Shown here piece after piece: positions 31,459-33,475 of a stretch of DNA of 33,475 nt. Source of the DNA: Bifidobacteriaceae bacterium (GTDB lineage: Bacteria > Actinomycetota > Actinomycetes > Actinomycetales > WQXJ01). A program made the translations under genes and the position numbers. The notes under the pieces are model-generated. The model worked only from the letters and a program-made list of their open reading frames with translations, was not told the origin of the DNA and made no database searches. The number at the start of each line of letters is the position of its first letter. Positions within the stretch are counted from its first letter, which is position 1. The stretch spans positions 1 through 33,475 of the forward strand of contig JAISXH010000030.1 in the NCBI GenBank assembly GCA_031270825.1, in the 5' to 3' direction.

Positions 31459-31628
31459 TTCGAGTGCTGCAGGGCGGCGAAGCCCTTCCCGGAGCGGCGC
31501 GGCGGAGGTGGACCACCGGGGGCAGCCGGTCGGTCCCTATCGCCTGGCTCCTACGACGCCCTAAGCTGACCGGGGGCTTCGACCAGCGCGGCCTGGCGGG
31601 CCGCGCCAGACAACCGCAAAGGACACTC

Positions 31629-32594
31629 GTGGACACCTCCGCCCTCGCGGCGCGGGCGCCGGCGAAAGCCGTGGCCGCCGTGATCGCAGCGGGCTGCATG
31701 TGGGGATCGATCGGGATCTTTGTCCGCAGCCTGACCGGCTATGGGTACAACGCGTTGACCATTGTGTTCGTGCGCATGGCGGTCGCGGTGCTGGTGATGG
31801 CCGGGCTGCTGGCGGCGACTGGCAAACTCGGCGCCTGCCGCGTGCGCCTGCGCGACCTGTGGTGCTTCGCAGTCGCCGGGGTAGCCAGCGCCGTGGTGCT
31901 GAACTGGTTCTACAGCCTCTCGATCGTCATGAACTCGCTCGCCCTGGCCTCGATCCTGTTGGCGGCGGCGCCCGTGTTCGTGGTAATCCTGTCCGCCCCC
32001 CTGTTCAAAGAGCGGATCACGGCGGTCAAAGTCCAGGCGCTGGCGATCGTCCTCGCCGGCTGCGTGCTGACCAGCGGTTTCTTCGGGTCGGGAACTGCGG
32101 GGCCCGGGTCGTCCGGGCCGCCGTTCTCTTGGCTGGGCCTGGCGGTCGGCCTGGCCGGCGGCTTCGGCTGGGCCCTGTACGGGATCATGACCAGGGTCGG
32201 GATCAACCTGGGCTACTCCTCGCTGACCATCACCTTCTACAGCTTCGTCTTCGGGGCCTTGGCGACAATGCCTGTCGCCGACTTCAGCGTGATCGCGGCC
32301 AGCCTTGGGACTGCGCCCAGCAAGGTCTCGCTCCTCCTGGTCACCCACACCCTGTTCGCCTCGGTGCTGCCATACATGCTGTTCACCTATGGGATGCGGT
32401 TCATGGAGACCGGCACAGCCTCGATCCTCGCCTCGGTGGACCCCGTCTGCGCCGCGGTCTGGGGCCTCTCGCTCTACCACGAGCGCCCGGACTGGGTGAT
32501 GATCCTCGGCATGCTCCTGGTCTTGGCCGGGGTCGCCGTCCTCAACCTGCCCGGCGGCCTCCGGGTCCTGCCCGCGCTGGTGCGCCGTCTTTGA
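31629..32594 (+). CDS. EamA/DMT-family transporter
   Basis: The 321-residue protein has ten predicted helices in two EamA halves. The first runs from AAVIAAGCMWGSIGIFVRSL to about 155, including LASILLAAAPVFVVILSAPLFKERIT. The second runs from about 175 to 310, including GTASILASVDPVCAAVWGLSLYHERP, the duplicated end-of-half motif. The start is GTG 31629 with AAAGGA six bases upstream; the open frame back to 31443 has no hydrophobic or family character. The family exports or imports small metabolites, and the substrate is unknown. The last codons overlap the opposite-strand chimera, so its C-terminus may have been set by the rearrangement that truncated that gene. Confidence 0.9.
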   Translation: MDTSALAARAPAKAVAAVIAAGCMWGSIGIFVRSLTGYGYNALTIVFVRMAVAVLVMAGLLAATGKLGACRVRLRDLWCFAVAGVASAVVLNWFYSLSIVMNSLALASILLAAAPVFVVILSAPLFKERITAVKVQALAIVLAGCVLTSGFFGSGTAGPGSSGPPFSWLGLAVGLAGGFGWALYGIMTRVGINLGYSSLTITFYSFVFGALATMPVADFSVIAASLGTAPSKVSLLLVTHTLFASVLPYMLFTYGMRFMETGTASILASVDPVCAAVWGLSLYHERPDWVMILGMLLVLAGVAVLNLPGGLRVLPALVRRL

Positions 32595-33475
32595 CGGCGA
32601 CGAAATCGATCTCACCGGACCCGGCCGACCCCGTGAAGACGTCGAAGCCGCGCGCCAGCAACTCGACGCAGACCGCGTTCTCAAGCTTGTCGCCGGGGCC
32701 GGGGCCTGACCCGATTCGTTTGGAGGCCAGCAGCCCGAGGTCCGTGGCGTAGTACTTGTCGAGCCGGTACATCACCCGCTTGCCGCGCACGTCATAGCGC
32801 CGCAGGCGTTGGAACAGCAGCGACCGTTCCATAGCCCCAAGGTAGGAGTAAACCGTGTCGGTGGACAAGGCCCGGCCACTCGCCCGCAAATAGCCCGCGA
32901 GCGACTTGGGCGACAAGACTCGGCTCAGGTTCTCTTGCGCGAACTCGATCACCGCCTCTAGGCCCGCGACAGAGCGCGCCCGGACCCGTTGCACGATGTC
33001 GCGCAGCACCACCGAGGCGAACACGTCTCGCAAGTAGGTCATGGTCTCAGGGCCGGGCTCCAAGGCGAACCGCTGCGGCAGCCCTCCCCAATCCAGGTAG
33101 TCGCGCAACACCGCCGGATCGCCGGGCGCCAAGCCGCGCAGCGCGAGGGATTCGGCGTAGGACAGCGGCCAGACGCGGAACTGCGCATATCTTCCTGCCA
33201 GGTTGGTGGCCAGCTCGTCTGACAGCAACTGGGCGTTGGACCCTGAGATAAACGTGGACAGTCCGCGCGCCCGCCGGTGCGCCCAGGAGGCCACGTAGAC
33301 CGGGTCGGCCACGTTGGACGCCGACCGCAGGCGGGGGTCCCTGTAGGGCTTGTACGCCGTGCCGGCCGCCCCGGCCGAGAACAGGCCCCGGCGCACCTCC
33401 CGGCTGACCGTGGACGGGCCGCGGCCCAGCTCTCGGGCCATCTCCCGGATCGACTTCCCCTCGGATCCCATCTTC
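32542..33475 (-). pseudogene. Chimera: IS30 transposase N-terminus joined to a truncated AAA/DUF4143 ATPase
   Basis: The frame is open to the window edge, so its start may lie beyond. The first about 70 visible residues carry an IS30-type helix-turn-helix (SIREMARELGRGPSTVSREVRR). From about residue 71 the sequence switches in frame to the middle of a DUF4143-type ATPase: STFISGSNAQLLSDELATNL (sensor 1), VWPLSYAESLALRG, YLDWGGLPQRF, LRDIVQRVRARS, LAGYLRASGRALS, KYYATDLGLLA and ENAVCVELLARGFDVF. The P-loop and Walker B part is missing, and the C-terminus is cut at DFVAVKDG, where it overlaps the EamA gene by 53 bp. Neither parent activity can survive. It is most likely an insertion/deletion remnant. 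Confidence 0.8.

Overview
The window is high-GC DNA with GTG and TTG starts, purine-rich ribosome binding sites, short intergenic gaps and many Ala/Gly/Pro-rich proteins. This fits an Actinomycetota genome. Nothing here fixes the genus, and no rRNA, tRNA, CRISPR array or prophage module was seen. Most genes are ordinary chromosomal ones (dnaB, purB, hyp genes, a uracil permease). The exceptions are a recently duplicated lipoprotein array at the left end and an accessory stretch at the right end.

Layout. (1) 1-7278, plus strand: three tandem paralogous lipoprotein genes and a 31-codon truncated copy, then a TadE-like pseudopilin, an A24 prepilin peptidase, a membrane-anchored WG-repeat protein and a DUF6382-like/FHA protein. 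Gaps are small, and the set reads as the 3' part of a Tad-type pilus or secretion operon whose ATPase and platform genes would lie before base 1. (2) 7521-11016, plus strand: a UraA-type permease and an ABC exporter with a repeat-built insertion inside its nucleotide-binding domain. (3) 11019-14075, minus strand: a HupF/HypC-like gene, hypE, hypC and hypD, the maturation genes for the Fe(CN)2CO group of [NiFe]-hydrogenase. No hydrogenase, hypA, hypB or hypF is in view. (4) 14226-16207, minus strand: dnaB with a roughly 300-nt leader containing a candidate structured RNA, a plausible sigma-70-type promoter and upstream DnaA-box-like sites. (5) 16208-19930, minus strand: a 942-residue membrane protein with a degenerate kinase-like centre and a YbhN/LPG-synthase-type flippase domain, then a CPBP-family membrane protein. 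(6) 20180-25000: an OYE-family reductase, an ABM-fold monooxygenase, a CopZ-like metallochaperone, purB, a Pro-rich membrane protein and a fructosamine-kinase-family protein. (7) 25203-28684: a small WXG100-like helical protein coupled to an alpha/beta hydrolase, a holin-like membrane protein and a HisC-like aminotransferase. (8) 28744-33475: a lipoprotein with lectin and CHAP domains, a second unknown lipoprotein, a vapBC toxin-antitoxin pair, an EamA transporter, and a chimera of an IS30 transposase N-terminus with a DUF4143 ATPase remnant. Part of this last region is visibly less GC-rich.

The most unusual signals are these: the lipoprotein array, whose repeat unit carries a copy of the downstream pseudopilin gene's ribosome binding site and first codons; the structured RNA in the dnaB leader with DnaA-like boxes upstream; and in-frame tandem repeats that have expanded in three unrelated loci (ABC exporter, hypE/hupF junction, flippase) and share a short nucleotide core. 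All functional statements come from reading motifs by eye; no database search was possible.
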